Below the pieces are notes generated by a model, which was not told the DNA's origin, did not search any database, and saw nothing but the letters and a program-made list of their open reading frames with translations. A program made the position numbers and the translations under genes. Positions 8,738-18,189 of a DNA stretch of 64,000 nucleotides are shown piece after piece (position 1 is the stretch's first letter; every line of letters begins with the position of its first letter). The stretch is from assembly GCF_004367585.1 (NCBI RefSeq), contig NZ_CP038015.1:124001-188000 (forward strand). Direction: 5' to 3'. Source of the stretch: Paenisporosarcina antarctica. Lineage in GTDB: Bacteria; Bacillota; Bacilli; Bacillales_A; Planococcaceae.

Positions 8738-9817
8738 GTGTTAAAGTGGGTTATTCGAATTACATTTATCTTAATTGGTGGAACGCTCGGGTTACTTTTA
8801 TTACCGCAATTATACGAACTTATTAATTTATCCTCTAACCCGTGGTTGAACAATCCCTATGTGTCTGTTTTAATAGGGGCCGTTCTTTTGTTTGTCCTTG
8901 CAATGTTGATGACTGATTACCTTATTGAGTTTTTAAAATGGATGGAAGATCGATTACTGAATGCGCCTATCGGTGATTTAATGTTTGGAACACTCGGTCT
9001 GGTTATTGGGCTCAGTGTCGCATTTCTCCTGAGTTTTGCTGTGGATTCGATTCAATTACCGGTAATTAATTCTATTTTACCCGTATTATTAACGATTATT
9101 TTAGGTTATCTTGGTTTTCAAGTCGGCTTTAAAAAGCGTGATGAGATTTCACAAATGTTTACTGCGAGCAGAGCTATTGTAGATAAGAAGAAACAAGACG
9201 ATAATAATCCTCAAGCGCTTCAACAATCATCTTATAAATTACTAGATACAAGTGTTATTATTGACGGCCGGATTTCGGATATTTCGGCAACCGGATTTAT
9301 TGAAGGGGTGCTTGTCGTTCCTCAGTTTGTCTTGACTGAACTGCAACATATCGCCGACTCCTCTGATACGTTAAAACGTACGCGTGGGCGCCGTGGTCTT
9401 GACATATTAAAGCGACTTCAAACGGAGCGCGCTTCAGCTTTATTGATTACGGAAGAAGATTTTGATGAAGTTCAAGAAGTGGATTTAAAACTAATGCGCC
9501 TTGCCAAGAAGATGGGCGGCGTGGTGGTAACGAATGATTTTAACTTAAATAAGGTGTGTGCGTTACATCAAGTACCGGTGTTAAATATTAACGATCTTGC
9601 GAATGCGGTGAAGCCAATCGTCATTCCGGGAGAAAATATGCATATTGTGGTCATTAAAGATGGTAAAGAACAAAATCAGGGCGTCGCCTACTTAGATGAT
9701 GGCACGATGATTGTCGTAGAGGATGGCAGAGCCAATATTGGACAAGCCATTGATGTCGTTGTCACAAGTGTTCTCCAGACATCTGCAGGACGTATGATCT
9801 TTGCAAAAAGGAAGTAA
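8738..9817 (+). CDS. yacL: YacL: membrane PIN/TRAM-domain protein
   Basis: 359 aa. Four hydrophobic segments fill about residues 1-135. A PIN domain follows, with acidic residues as in LLDTSVIIDGRISDI and VTNDFNLNKV, typical of Mg-dependent nucleases. The C-terminus has a TRAM-type domain (from about residue 300). The precise cellular role is unknown. GTG 8738 is chosen: it lies 7 nt after AAAGGAGGTG and gives MLKWVIRITF, matching Bacillus YacL. A TATAAT sits at 8713. disA, expected upstream, is missing. Confidence 0.9.
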   Translation: MLKWVIRITFILIGGTLGLLLLPQLYELINLSSNPWLNNPYVSVLIGAVLLFVLAMLMTDYLIEFLKWMEDRLLNAPIGDLMFGTLGLVIGLSVAFLLSFAVDSIQLPVINSILPVLLTIILGYLGFQVGFKKRDEISQMFTASRAIVDKKKQDDNNPQALQQSSYKLLDTSVIIDGRISDISATGFIEGVLVVPQFVLTELQHIADSSDTLKRTRGRRGLDILKRLQTERASALLITEEDFDEVQEVDLKLMRLAKKMGGVVVTNDFNLNKVCALHQVPVLNINDLANAVKPIVIPGENMHIVVIKDGKEQNQGVAYLDDGTMIVVEDGRANIGQAIDVVVTSVLQTSAGRMIFAKRK

Positions 9818-9825
9818 ATGAATAG

Positions 9826-9876
9826 AGGCTGCCATTTCTGTCATCAATGTATGACAGTTGAGGCAGTCTTCTTTTC
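9826..9876 (+). terminator. Terminator between yacL and ispD
   Basis: AGGCTGCC / GGCAGTCT outer stem and CTGTCAT / ATGACAG inner stem, then TTCTTTTC. It lies in the only stretch that could extend ispD upstream, supporting the later ispD start. Confidence 0.65.
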
Positions 9877-9901
9877 AATAATGAAAGAGGCGAATACCTA
9901 C

Positions 9902-10597
9902 ATGAAGTATATCGTTGTATTACCAGCTGCAGGTAGCGGCAAGAGAATGAAGGCTGGGCATAATAAATTATTTCTAACATTACGTGGTAAACCAATTTTA
10001 ATTCATACGCTAGATGTCTTTGAACAAGATCCTAATTGCATGGCCATTTGGCTCGCAGTAAAACCTGAAGAGCGCACAATCATTCAGAACATGTTGCACA
10101 ACTATCACATCACGAAGGTAAAAGGTATGCCTGCAGGTGGCGATGAACGTCAGCATAGTGTGTATGCTTGCGTTCTAGCAGCTGATGCTACGACGGGATT
10201 AATTCTCGTCCACGATGCAGCAAGGCCTTTCATAGAACCATCTGTTATTACTAAGTTAACACTTAGAGCATATGAAACCGGTGCAGCCATAGCGGGTGTG
10301 AAAGCGAAAGATACCATGAAACGAGTGCGTAATCACATTATCGAAGAAACGCTAGACCGTGAACAATTATGGATGATCCAAACACCACAAGCATTCCGTG
10401 CTAGCATATTGATAAAAGCGCAGCAACAAGCTGCGCAAGATGGTTTCCTTGGAACCGATGAAGCCATGCTTGTCGAGCGACTGAACATTGCGGTGCATGT
10501 AGTGGAAAGTACGTATGACAATGTGAAAATGACGACACAAGAGGATTTATTAATTGGTGAAGCCATCTTACAAAAAAGACAGCAGGAGGAAAACTAA
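9902..10597 (+). CDS. ispD: 2-C-methyl-D-erythritol 4-phosphate cytidylyltransferase
   Basis: 231 aa, the Bacillus length. Transfers CMP from CTP to MEP in the non-mevalonate isoprenoid pathway. The nucleotide-binding signature LPAAGSGKRM is at residues 7-16 and HDAARPF in the middle marks the active site. ATG 9902 gives the family N-terminus; the open frame upstream crosses a terminator. The stop is directly followed by the ispF start, so the two MEP-pathway genes are co-transcribed. Confidence 0.95.
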   Translation: MKYIVVLPAAGSGKRMKAGHNKLFLTLRGKPILIHTLDVFEQDPNCMAIWLAVKPEERTIIQNMLHNYHITKVKGMPAGGDERQHSVYACVLAADATTGLILVHDAARPFIEPSVITKLTLRAYETGAAIAGVKAKDTMKRVRNHIIEETLDREQLWMIQTPQAFRASILIKAQQQAAQDGFLGTDEAMLVERLNIAVHVVESTYDNVKMTTQEDLLIGEAILQKRQQEEN

Positions 10598-11074
10598 ATG
10601 TTTCGAGTTGGACAAGGCTTTGATGTACATGAATTTGCAGAGGATCGTCCACTTATTATTGGTGGCGTTACGATTCCCTATGAAAAAGGTTTAATCGGTC
10701 ATTCAGATGCCGATGTTTTATTACATACCGTGACGGATGCGGCTCTTGGCGCAATTGGTGAAGGTGATATTGGTCGCCACTTTCCAGACACAGACCCTGA
10801 ATTTAAAGATGCTGATTCAGCGAAGCTACTCGCGTACATTTGGAACATCGTTGAAGAAAAAGGCTACAAATTAGGCAATGTTGATTGCACAATTATTGCT
10901 CAAGCACCAAAAATGGCACCCTACATTACTGAAATGCGTGACCGTATAGCGCAGCTTTTACATGCTGAACCGTCTCAAGTAAATGTCAAAGCAACAACGA
11001 CTGAAAAACTAGGATTTACAGGGCGCGGAGAAGGCATTGCGGCTCAAGCGACAATTTTACTCATTCAAAATTAG
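10598..11074 (+). CDS. ispF: 2-C-methyl-D-erythritol 2,4-cyclodiphosphate synthase
   Basis: 158 aa. Cyclises CDP-ME 2-phosphate to MEcPP, releasing CMP. Zinc ligands of the family are visible: Asp9 and His11 in GQGFDVHEF, and the His in the [14 protein letters not shown] block. C-terminal [15 protein letters not shown] is the second signature. It starts immediately after the ispD stop with AGGAGG inside ispD. Confidence 0.97.
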   Translation: MFRVGQGFDVHEFAEDRPLIIGGVTIPYEKGLIGHSDADVLLHTVTDAALGAIGEGDIGRHFPDTDPEFKDADSAKLLAYIWNIVEEKGYKLGNVDCTIIAQAPKMAPYITEMRDRIAQLLHAEPSQVNVKATTTEKLGFTGRGEGIAAQATILLIQN

Positions 11075-11130
11075 CTATGACCTGTGTTAAACTGGACAAA
11101 GTTTAGCACATATTCGAGGAGGAACCACAC

Positions 11131-12594
11131 ATGACACAAGAAGTTCGTGTACGCTACGCGCCAAGTCCAACAGGAAATTTACATATTGGTGGAGCACGCA
11201 CCGCATTATTTAACTATTTATATGCACGTCATCACGGCGGCAAATTTATCGTGCGTATTGAAGATACGGACATTGGTCGTAATATTGAAGGTGGCGAACT
11301 ATCGCAACTTGAGAATTTGAAATGGCTTGGCATTGACTATGATGAGTCGGTCGATATTGGCGGACCATATGCACCATACCGTCAAATGGAGCGTCTTGAT
11401 ATATACAAAAAGCATGCACAAGAAATGCTTGAAAATGGCCATGCATATAAATGTTTCTGTACAACTGAAGAGTTGGAAGCGGTTAAAGATGCACAAAAAG
11501 CTAGAGGTATTGCCGCACCGATGTACAATGGTGCGTGCCGTAACTTAACTAAAGAAGAAGTTGCGGAAAAAGAAGCTGCAGGACTTTCGTATACAATTCG
11601 TATGCGCGTTCCAGCTGAAGTAACGTATACATTTGAAGATTTAGTTCGTGGTTCAGTTTCATTTGAATCAAAAGACGTGGGTGACTGGGTGATTGTAAAA
11701 GCAAGTGGTATTCCTACTTACAACTTCGCGGTTGTATTAGATGATCATTTCATGAAAATCACACATGTTTTCCGTGGAGAAGAACATTTATCAAATACAC
11801 CAAGACAAATGATGGTATTCCAATCATTTGGTTGGGAAGCTCCACGTTATGGACATATGACGTTAATCATTAACGAAAACCGTAAAAAATTGTCGAAACG
11901 TGACGAATCTATCATTCAATTCGTGACGCAATATAAAGATTTGGGTTACCTCCCTGAAGCAATGTTTAATTTCTTTGCACTTCTTGGTTGGTCTCCTGAA
12001 GGGGAAGATGAGATTTTCTCGAAAGAAGATCTTATTCGCTTGTTTGATGTTAACCGTTTATCTAAATCTCCATCGATGTTTGATAAACAAAAATTAACAT
12101 GGACGAATAACCAATATGTGAAGCAACTTTCACTGGAAGAAGTAGTTGATCTTGCATTGCCTCATCTACAAAAAGCAGGTCGTTTACCAGCAACGTTGAC
12201 AGCAGAAGAAAAGCAATGGGCAACTGGCGTCATCTCTCTTTACCATGATCAAATGAGTTTCGGTGCTGAAATTACTGAGCTAACTGACCTATTCTTTAAA
12301 GATGAACTGACATATGATGAAGAAGCGTCTGCCATTTTAGCTGGTGAGCAAGTTCCAGAAGTTATGGCGTCATTCAAAACACAATTGGAACAATTAGAAG
12401 TGTTTGAACCAGCAGAAATTAAAGCGGCAGTTAAGGCTGTTCAAAAAGAAACTGGACACAAAGGCAAGAACCTATTCATGCCAATTCGTGTAGTCACAAC
12501 AGGTCAATCACACGGTCCAGAATTGCCGAACGCTATTTCGTTAATTGGCAAAGTTAAAGTAATAGCTCGCGTAGAGAAGTACACGAAACAATAA
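11131..12594 (+). CDS. gltX: Glutamyl-tRNA synthetase
   Basis: 487 aa class I synthetase. The ATP-binding HIGH-type motif is HIGG at residues 18-21 and the KMSKS-type motif is KLSKR near 253-257. In Bacillales the single GltX is usually non-discriminating, charging both tRNA-Glu and tRNA-Gln, with GatCAB correcting the latter; that is inferred here. A hairpin without T-run lies in the 56-bp gap after ispF. SD GAGGAGG. The promoter of the cysE unit overlaps its stop codon. Confidence 0.97.
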   Translation: MTQEVRVRYAPSPTGNLHIGGARTALFNYLYARHHGGKFIVRIEDTDIGRNIEGGELSQLENLKWLGIDYDESVDIGGPYAPYRQMERLDIYKKHAQEMLENGHAYKCFCTTEELEAVKDAQKARGIAAPMYNGACRNLTKEEVAEKEAAGLSYTIRMRVPAEVTYTFEDLVRGSVSFESKDVGDWVIVKASGIPTYNFAVVLDDHFMKITHVFRGEEHLSNTPRQMMVFQSFGWEAPRYGHMTLIINENRKKLSKRDESIIQFVTQYKDLGYLPEAMFNFFALLGWSPEGEDEIFSKEDLIRLFDVNRLSKSPSMFDKQKLTWTNNQYVKQLSLEEVVDLALPHLQKAGRLPATLTAEEKQWATGVISLYHDQMSFGAEITELTDLFFKDELTYDEEASAILAGEQVPEVMASFKTQLEQLEVFEPAEIKAAVKAVQKETGHKGKNLFMPIRVVTTGQSHGPELPNAISLIGKVKVIARVEKYTKQ

Positions 12595-12596
12595 GT

Positions 12597-12625
12597 TTGA
12601 CTTTCAAACATGATGGTGTAAGAAT
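12597..12625 (+). promoter_or_regulatory. Candidate promoter for cysE-cysS
   Basis: TTGACT, 17 nt, AAGAAT. It would start transcription about 35 nt before the T-box leader. Confidence 0.45.
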
Positions 12626-12654
12626 TAATCTATCATTTGATTAAGCAAATACAA

Positions 12655-12912
12655 AATATTCAAAAGCTTTGATGAGGAGAAGTACATAAGGCGCGCTCTT
12701 TAGAGAGGACCACCACTGGCTGAAAGTGGTCTGAGCAAAAGCACTATGGAAATGCACCTCTGAGCGCTCAGCTGAACCTATTAGTAAGCGAGCCGTATCG
12801 TCACGTTATAGACGCCAAGTGGGAAGGGTCGCAACATACTCCTTCCAATCAGAGTGGAACCGCGCCATTATAGCGTCTCTGTCAGTTACTGACAGGGGCG
12901 CTTTTTAGTTTG
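12655..12912 (+). ncRNA. T-box leader, cysteine-specific
   Basis: All T-box parts can be seen: GATGAGGAGAAGTAC start block, AGAGAGG of stem I, specifier codon TGC (Cys) at 12753-12755 in GAAATGCACC, the T-box AGAGTGGAACCGCG at 12851-12864, and a terminator (12872-12901 stem, then TTTTT). Uncharged tRNA-Cys would stabilise the antiterminator and allow transcription of the downstream cysteine genes. The leader controls cysE and cysS, linking cysteine synthesis and charging. Confidence 0.95.
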
Positions 12913-13063
12913 TGCAAGAAAATAAGATTGAACCCTAAATGCACAGCTATGCAGTAACGACATCATGACCCTCCAAAGGGGGCACTAGCTCATCTTAAAC
13001 ATAGGCGAGTTATCCAACTTGAAAAGAGTGTTGTCTCAGCAAGTTAACAGGGGTGTGAGAAGT

Positions 13064-13096
13064 GTTTGAGTGATAAGTCGTCAGTTTGAGCGATAA
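13064..13096 (+). repeat. Two-unit short direct repeat
   Basis: GTTTGAGTGATAA and GTTTGAGCGATAA, spaced 20 bp start to start. The GAGCG..ATAAA core and the ~20-bp period recall the six-unit elements at 34601 and 44681. The rest of the gap 12913-13158 shows no gene. A block GTTGTCTCAGCAAGTTAAC near 13031 resembles one near 127-146. Confidence 0.35.
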
Positions 13097-13158
13097 ATAC
13101 TTCACAAGCGAAATATCAATAACAAACTAAGTAAATAGAAAATATAGGAGGACTGATG

Positions 13159-13821
13159 ATGTTCGGTCGAATGAAAGAAGATATAGAAGTTGTTTTTGAA
13201 CAAGATCCCGCCGCAAGACGTGCACTTGAAGTGGTGCTGACTTATTCGGGCTTACATGCAGTTTGGTCACACAGAATTGCTCATGCCCTTTTTAAACGGA
13301 AATTCTTTTTCCTTGCACGCGTCGTATCACAAGTCAGTCGTTTTTTCACTGGAATCGAAATTCATCCAGGTGCAAAGATTGGACGTCGCTTCTTTATTGA
13401 CCACGGAATGGGTGTGGTCATTGGTGAAACATGTGAAATAGGAAATAACGTGACGATTTTCCAGGGAGTAACACTCGGTGGAACCGGGAAAGAACGAGGC
13501 AAACGACATCCTACATTACACGATAATGTGTTAGTTGCATCAGGAGCAAAAGTACTCGGGGCGATTACTATTGGCGAGAACAGCAAAGTCGGTGGAGGCT
13601 CGGTTGTATTAAAAGATGTACCACCTAATTCTACCGTTGTAGGAATTCCAGGAACGGTTGTTGTACAAGATGGTATAAAAGTGAATCGAAACTGGGATCA
13701 CCAAGATATGCCGGATCCAGTTGGCGATAAATGTAATATGCTAGAAGAGAAAATTGCGATTTTGCAAGACCAAGTTGCGCATTTAAATCAACAGATTAAA
13801 AAGGAGCGAAACGTAAAATGA
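13159..13821 (+). CDS. cysE: Serine O-acetyltransferase
   Basis: 220 aa. Acetylates serine with acetyl-CoA, the first step to cysteine. An N-terminal helical domain precedes left-handed beta-helix hexapeptide repeats ([18 protein letters not shown] and following), including the DHG and GETCEIG active-site blocks. The C-terminal ~30 residues form a likely coiled coil. The second of two tandem ATGs (13159) fits the SD spacing (6 nt after GGAGG) and Bacillus homologues; 13156 is the alternative. First gene after the Cys T-box; its stop overlaps the cysS start. Confidence 0.95.
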   Translation: MFGRMKEDIEVVFEQDPAARRALEVVLTYSGLHAVWSHRIAHALFKRKFFFLARVVSQVSRFFTGIEIHPGAKIGRRFFIDHGMGVVIGETCEIGNNVTIFQGVTLGGTGKERGKRHPTLHDNVLVASGAKVLGAITIGENSKVGGGSVVLKDVPPNSTVVGIPGTVVVQDGIKVNRNWDHQDMPDPVGDKCNMLEEKIAILQDQVAHLNQQIKKERNVK

Positions 13822-15218
13822 GCATTCATATTTACAACACTTTAACTCGCCAAAAAGAACCATTTATCCCGCTTGAAGAAGGCAAGGTAAAAATGTATGT
13901 GTGTGGACCAACCGTTTACAATTACATTCACATTGGAAATTCAAGACCGGTCATCGTTTATGATACCGTGCGTCGTTATTTAACGTACCGTGGATATGAA
14001 GTTAATTTCGTTTCAAATTTCACAGATGTAGACGATAAAATAATCAGAACTGCAAACGAACTTGGTGAAGAAGTATCTGAATTGACTGACCGTTTTATCG
14101 CCGCTTACCATGAAGATATAAGTGCACTGGGTTGCCAAAAAGCAGATGCACATCCACGCGTAACTGAACATATGGATGACATTATTGAATTTATCGGAGT
14201 ATTAATTGAAAAAGGCTATGCGTATGAATCGCAAGGCGACGTCTATTACCGCACACGAAAGTTTGATGGCTACGGCAAATTGTCTCATCAATCTGTAGAT
14301 GATTTGAAGATTGGCGCGCGCATTGAAACTGGAGAAAAGAAAGATGATGCACTTGATTTTGCTTTATGGAAAGATGCAAAACCAGGTGAAATTTCCTGGG
14401 AAAGTCCTTGGGGCAAAGGGCGTCCGGGTTGGCATATCGAGTGTTCTGTGATGGCTCGTGAACTACTAGGCGACACCATTGACATTCATGCAGGTGGCCA
14501 AGATCTAACGTTCCCTCATCATGAGAATGAAATTGCGCAGTCGGAAGCCTATACAGGCAAACAGTTTGCTCGTTATTGGATGCATAATGGCTATATTAAT
14601 ATTGATAATGAAAAAATGTCGAAGTCGCTAGGTAACTTCGTGTTAGTGAAAGACATTCGTCAACAAATTGACCCACAAGTGTTGCGATTCTTTATGTTGT
14701 CGGTTCAATACCGTCACCCGATTAATTTCTCACAAGAGCTTGTAGAAAATGCTGAAAATGGTTTAGCACGTATTCGGACGTCGTATGCCAATTTATCACA
14801 TCGACTTGATACATCGCCTGAACTTGGTGACCACAAAGATATATGGGTTAACAAAATCGAAGAAGTTCGTAAGCAGTTTATAACGTCAATGGACGATGAT
14901 TTTAATACAGCTAACGGAATTGCTGCGTTATTTGAACTAGCAGGCTTAGCAAATCTATATTTAATAGAAAAACATACAGAAGCAAGCGTACTTTCAGTAT
15001 TCATGGACACATTAAAAGAACTTGCGTTTATCTTAGGTATTGAAGTAGAAGTAAAATCACTAGTTCTAGATGCAGAAATTGACTTGCTGATTGAAGAAAG
15101 AATACAAGCGAGAAAAGACAAAGATTTCGCCCGAGCAGATGCCATCCGAGATCAATTAAAAGAACTGAATATAATATTGGAAGACACGGCGCAAGGAATA
15201 CGTTGGAAACGCGGATGA
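13818..15218 (+). CDS. cysS: Cysteinyl-tRNA synthetase
   Basis: 466 aa class I synthetase. The zinc ligand Cys29 lies in [13 protein letters not shown] is at 38-41 and KMSKS at 266-270. ECSVMARE and the HHENEIAQ block supply further zinc ligands. Charges tRNA-Cys, whose uncharged form is sensed by the upstream T-box. ATGA overlap with cysE and ATGA-type overlap with mrnC indicate one operon. Confidence 0.97.
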   Translation: MSIHIYNTLTRQKEPFIPLEEGKVKMYVCGPTVYNYIHIGNSRPVIVYDTVRRYLTYRGYEVNFVSNFTDVDDKIIRTANELGEEVSELTDRFIAAYHEDISALGCQKADAHPRVTEHMDDIIEFIGVLIEKGYAYESQGDVYYRTRKFDGYGKLSHQSVDDLKIGARIETGEKKDDALDFALWKDAKPGEISWESPWGKGRPGWHIECSVMARELLGDTIDIHAGGQDLTFPHHENEIAQSEAYTGKQFARYWMHNGYINIDNEKMSKSLGNFVLVKDIRQQIDPQVLRFFMLSVQYRHPINFSQELVENAENGLARIRTSYANLSHRLDTSPELGDHKDIWVNKIEEVRKQFITSMDDDFNTANGIAALFELAGLANLYLIEKHTEASVLSVFMDTLKELAFILGIEVEVKSLVLDAEIDLLIEERIQARKDKDFARADAIRDQLKELNIILEDTAQGIRWKRG

Positions 15219-15646
15219 ACAAAGACTATTCACTGCGCGTTGAAGATGTAAAACAATTAAACGCACTCGCACTTGCGTATATGGGCGACGCGGTTCTTGA
15301 ACAAGCGGTTCGAGAACACTTAATTCGTTCAGGGCGAGTCAGACCAAATACATTACACAAAGAATCGACCAAATATGTATCTGCAAAAGCACAAGCTTCA
15401 GTTGTACGTGTGTTACTATCTGAAAAATTTTTGACCGAAGAAGAGGAAGCGGTGCTTAGACGAGGGCGTAATGCAAAGTCTGGCTCCACTCCCAAAAATA
15501 CAGACGTGCTAACGTATAAATTTAGCACAGCATATGAAGCGGTTCTTGGAAGTCTATACTTGTCGGGAGACTTCGATCGTGTTCGTGAAATCATTGAAAA
15601 AACCATTACTATTATTGAAGAACCGAAAGGAGAAACAACATCGTGA
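15215..15646 (+). CDS. mrnC: Mini-ribonuclease III
   Basis: 143 aa RNase III catalytic domain without the double-stranded RNA-binding domain. Matures 23S rRNA termini in Bacillus. The catalytic signature is in [28 protein letters not shown] and [12 protein letters not shown] are further family blocks. ATG 15215 overlaps the cysS stop and matches homologue length. TTG 15203, 5 nt after AAGGA, is an alternative start adding 4 residues. Confidence 0.93.
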   Translation: MNKDYSLRVEDVKQLNALALAYMGDAVLEQAVREHLIRSGRVRPNTLHKESTKYVSAKAQASVVRVLLSEKFLTEEEEAVLRRGRNAKSGSTPKNTDVLTYKFSTAYEAVLGSLYLSGDFDRVREIIEKTITIIEEPKGETTS

Positions 15647-16395
15647 CTGAATTAAACAATGAAATTTTATCAGGAAAAAACCCAGTATTAGAAGCACTTC
15701 GTTCTGGCCGTGATATGAACAAAGTTTGGATTGCGGAAGGCGTTAAAAAAACGGGGATTGATGAGATATTACAACTAGCAAAAGAAGCAGGTATTATCGT
15801 CCAGTTTGTGCCGAAAAATAAAATAGATCAACTGACAGATGGCGCAACTCACCAAGGAATTGCGGCATCAGTTGCCGCTTACCGTTATGCAGAAATTGAC
15901 GAGATTTTTGAACTTGCAGCTGCACGCAATGAAGATCCATTCTTTTTGATATTAGATGAATTAGAGGATCCTCATAACCTAGGATCTATATTGCGAACGG
16001 CAGATGCGACAGGTGTTCACGGGGTCATTATTCCAAAACGTCGAGCAGTTGGACTAACGGCAGTTGTTGCTAAAACATCTACAGGTGCGATTGAGCATAT
16101 TCCGGTTGTGCGTGTTGGGAATTTAGTGCAAACCGTTGAAGACTTGAAAAAACGTGGCTTATGGATTGCAGGAACAGATGCAAAAGGATCAGCTGATTAT
16201 CGTCGTATGGATGCAAAATTGCCACTTGCTATTATCATTGGAAGTGAAGGAAAAGGGATGAGTCGACTCTTAACAGAAAAATGCGACTTCCTCTATCACA
16301 TGCCTATGGTTGGGAAAGTGACATCATTAAACGCATCTGTTGCAGCTGCCATCTTGATGTATGAAGTGTTACGCAACCGTCAGCCAGTAAGCTAA
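15643..16395 (+). CDS. rlmB: 23S rRNA (guanosine-2'-O-)-methyltransferase RlmB
   Basis: 250 aa SPOUT-class TrmH-family methyltransferase. An N-terminal substrate-binding domain contains [11 protein letters not shown] and THQGIAA. The knotted SAM-binding domain has [14 protein letters not shown] and [12 protein letters not shown] plus a C-terminal [14 protein letters not shown]. It is likely the Bacillus YacO orthologue. GTG start overlaps the mrnC stop; AAAGGAG lies 10 nt upstream. Confidence 0.93.
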   Translation: MTELNNEILSGKNPVLEALRSGRDMNKVWIAEGVKKTGIDEILQLAKEAGIIVQFVPKNKIDQLTDGATHQGIAASVAAYRYAEIDEIFELAAARNEDPFFLILDELEDPHNLGSILRTADATGVHGVIIPKRRAVGLTAVVAKTSTGAIEHIPVVRVGNLVQTVEDLKKRGLWIAGTDAKGSADYRRMDAKLPLAIIIGSEGKGMSRLLTEKCDFLYHMPMVGKVTSLNASVAAAILMYEVLRNRQPVS

Positions 16396-16396
16396 G

Positions 16397-16906
16397 ATGG
16401 ATATTTTACTCGTCGATGGGTATAACATTATCGGCGCATGGAAAGAGCTACGTGCTTTGAAGACGGACAAGCTCATAGACGCAAGAGACCGTCTGATTGA
16501 AATGATGGCGGAGTACAAAGCATATACGGGGTGGAGAGTCATCGTGGTATTTGATGCGCATCTCGTCCCGGGTATTGAAAAAAAGAAAAAACAATACGAT
16601 GTAGAAGTGATTTTCACAGGAAAAAATGAAACAGCAGATGAGCGTATTGAAAAATTAACAAATCAGCTCAAGACACGACGTGATCAAATACATGTCGCAA
16701 CATCAGATATGACTGAACAATGGGTCATCTTTGCACATGGTGCGCTAAGAATATCAGCCCGCGAACTAGAAATTGAAATGGAATTGGTACAAGCGAATAT
16801 CACCAAACAAATCAAGTCTATTCAAGAACAACGACCGTATTCGAAAATAAATCTTCCTGATGAAATTGCGGAAATTTTCGAAAAATGGCGAAGAGGAATA
16901 AAATGA
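16397..16906 (+). CDS. rae1: Ribosome-associated endoribonuclease Rae1 (YacP)
   Basis: 169 aa NYN/PIN-fold nuclease. In B. subtilis Rae1 enters the ribosomal A site and cleaves mRNA in a translation-dependent way. Active-site acidic residues are visible in MDILLVDGYNIIGAW, VVFDAH and the late VATSDMTEQW block. It starts 1 nt after the rlmB stop with no clear SD of its own, so translation probably depends on re-initiation from rlmB. Confidence 0.93.
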   Translation: MDILLVDGYNIIGAWKELRALKTDKLIDARDRLIEMMAEYKAYTGWRVIVVFDAHLVPGIEKKKKQYDVEVIFTGKNETADERIEKLTNQLKTRRDQIHVATSDMTEQWVIFAHGALRISARELEIEMELVQANITKQIKSIQEQRPYSKINLPDEIAEIFEKWRRGIK

Positions 16907-16910
16907 GCCG

Positions 16911-16940
16911 TTGACGCTCGTTTTCCACTTCCTGTATACT
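16911..16940 (+). promoter_or_regulatory. Sigma-A-type promoter of sigH
   Basis: TTGACG, an 18-nt spacer and TATACT, starting 5 nt after the rae1 stop codon and 38 nt before the sigH start. It gives sigH its own transcription. Confidence 0.75.
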
Positions 16941-16977
16941 AGGGACTAAACTAAGCAAACCGGCCGAGGTGATACTG

Positions 16978-17625
16978 TTGATAAAAAGTAACCATGTACA
17001 CGTTAAGCTGCAATTTGACAAATTACTAGACGACGAGCTTGTGGAACTGGTCCACAATGGGGATACGGACGCTCTGGATTTTTTAATAACCAAATATCGT
17101 TCATTTGTACGCATGAAAGCAAGATCTTACTTTTTAATCGGAGCTGATAAAGAAGATATCATTCAAGAAGGAATGATTGGTCTTTACAAGTCGATTCGTG
17201 ATTTTAGAGGAGATAAACTTTCATCATTTCGTGCATTTGCAGAACTTTGCATCACACGCCAAATTATTACCGCTATCAAAACGGCTACACGTCAAAAGCA
17301 TATTCCGCTAAATTCTTATGTATCTTTGGATAAACCAATTTTTGATGAAGAATCAGATCGGACTTTAATGGATATGATAACCAATTCAACTATTGACGAT
17401 CCTGAAAAACTCTTAATTAATCGAGAAGATTTCAATTACATGGAAGAAAAGATGGATGAAATACTGAGTGAATTGGAACGTCAAGTTCTCGCGTTGTATT
17501 TAGATGGACAGTCATATCACGAAATTTCTGAAGAATTAAATCGTCATGTAAAATCGATTGATAATGCATTGCAACGAGTGAAGCGCAAACTAGAGCATCA
17601 CATTGAAATTGGCGGCGTTCATTAG
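16978..17625 (+). CDS. sigH: RNA polymerase sigma-H factor
   Basis: 215 aa. Sigma-H drives early sporulation and competence genes. Region 2 is visible in FLIGADKEDIIQEGMIGLYKSI and nearby residues, and region 4 in the C-terminal LDGQSYHEISEEL helix-turn-helix. TTG 16978 is preferred, 8 nt after GAGG; GTG 16969 lies on the SD itself. Its presence implies a lineage with the sporulation regulatory network. Confidence 0.93.
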   Translation: MIKSNHVHVKLQFDKLLDDELVELVHNGDTDALDFLITKYRSFVRMKARSYFLIGADKEDIIQEGMIGLYKSIRDFRGDKLSSFRAFAELCITRQIITAIKTATRQKHIPLNSYVSLDKPIFDEESDRTLMDMITNSTIDDPEKLLINREDFNYMEEKMDEILSELERQVLALYLDGQSYHEISEELNRHVKSIDNALQRVKRKLEHHIEIGGVH

Positions 17626-17709
17626 GAGCATACTTTTGGCTGTTGTTGACAGTCTAAACAGTAGATGATAGTCTTTAAAAAGACAAATGTTAATTATAAA
17701 TAAGATAAA

Positions 17710-17865
17710 ATGGCTGAAATAGTCATCTTAGGTTGTTTGCAACGTGGTTCGCGAAATATATAGTTCCTGCTTCGGAAGAAGTGTCTAGTGAGCGTTCTAG
17801 AACGATAAAAGTTTTGCGGAATTTGCAAAGCGCAAAGAGTTCTTAAGCAAACGTTGTTAGAATAA
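17710..17865 (+). pseudogene. rpmG: Decayed rpmG (ribosomal protein L33)
   Basis: In B. subtilis an L33 gene (rpmGB) lies exactly between sigH and secE. Here only pieces in different frames remain: ILGCLQRGSRN in frame 1, YIVPASEEVSSER shifted, then KFCGICKAQRVLKQTL back in frame 1. In order they rebuild an L33-like chain (GSRNY..., KFC..C.....KQT). There are internal stops, the second Cys of the first CxxC is gone (CLQR), and no SD precedes ATG 17710. A second L33 gene elsewhere in the genome is expected. Confidence 0.6.
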
Positions 17866-17899
17866 ACATAGATATTTTTACTCGGAGGGTTAAAACAGA

Positions 17900-18085
17900 A
17901 TGGCTAATATCGGTGGTTTCCTTGGTAAAGTTGTCTCAGAAATGAGAAAAGTTAGCTGGCCTAAACGTAAAGAATTGACTCGTTATACAGTCATCGTTCT
18001 TACGACGGTCGTTGTTATGGCATTATATTTCTCTGTAATTGACTTGGGAATTTCTAGTGTACTTCGCTGGTTCCTTGCACTATAA
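17900..18085 (+). CDS. secE: Preprotein translocase subunit SecE
   Basis: 61 aa, the short single-span form of Gram-positives. SecE clamps SecY in the SecYEG channel. The amphipathic helix FLGKVVSEMRKVSWPKRKEL carries the conserved KVSWP signature. One membrane segment follows (about residues 34-56). SD GGAGGG lies 10 nt upstream. A terminator separates it from nusG. Confidence 0.96.
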   Translation: MANIGGFLGKVVSEMRKVSWPKRKELTRYTVIVLTTVVVMALYFSVIDLGISSVLRWFLAL

Positions 18086-18115
18086 TTTGATAACAGATAG
18101 TACTTGTTGAAAATA

Positions 18116-18144
18116 GCCCGTCAGAAACTGAGAACGGGTTTTTT
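18116..18144 (+). terminator. Terminator or attenuator between secE and nusG
   Basis: GCCCGT pairs with ACGGGT around a ~10-nt interior, followed by TTTTTTC. It lies 30 bp after secE, so nusG expression depends on read-through or its own promoter. Confidence 0.6.
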
Positions 18145-18189
18145 CATTTGTCTAAGAAAGGGAGGGACGGACGAACAGTCCTGCTACTT

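Noticed and set aside
14714-15145. 143-codon minus-strand ORF inside cysS
   Set aside because: Ser-rich shadow of a well-conserved synthetase frame with no start signals.
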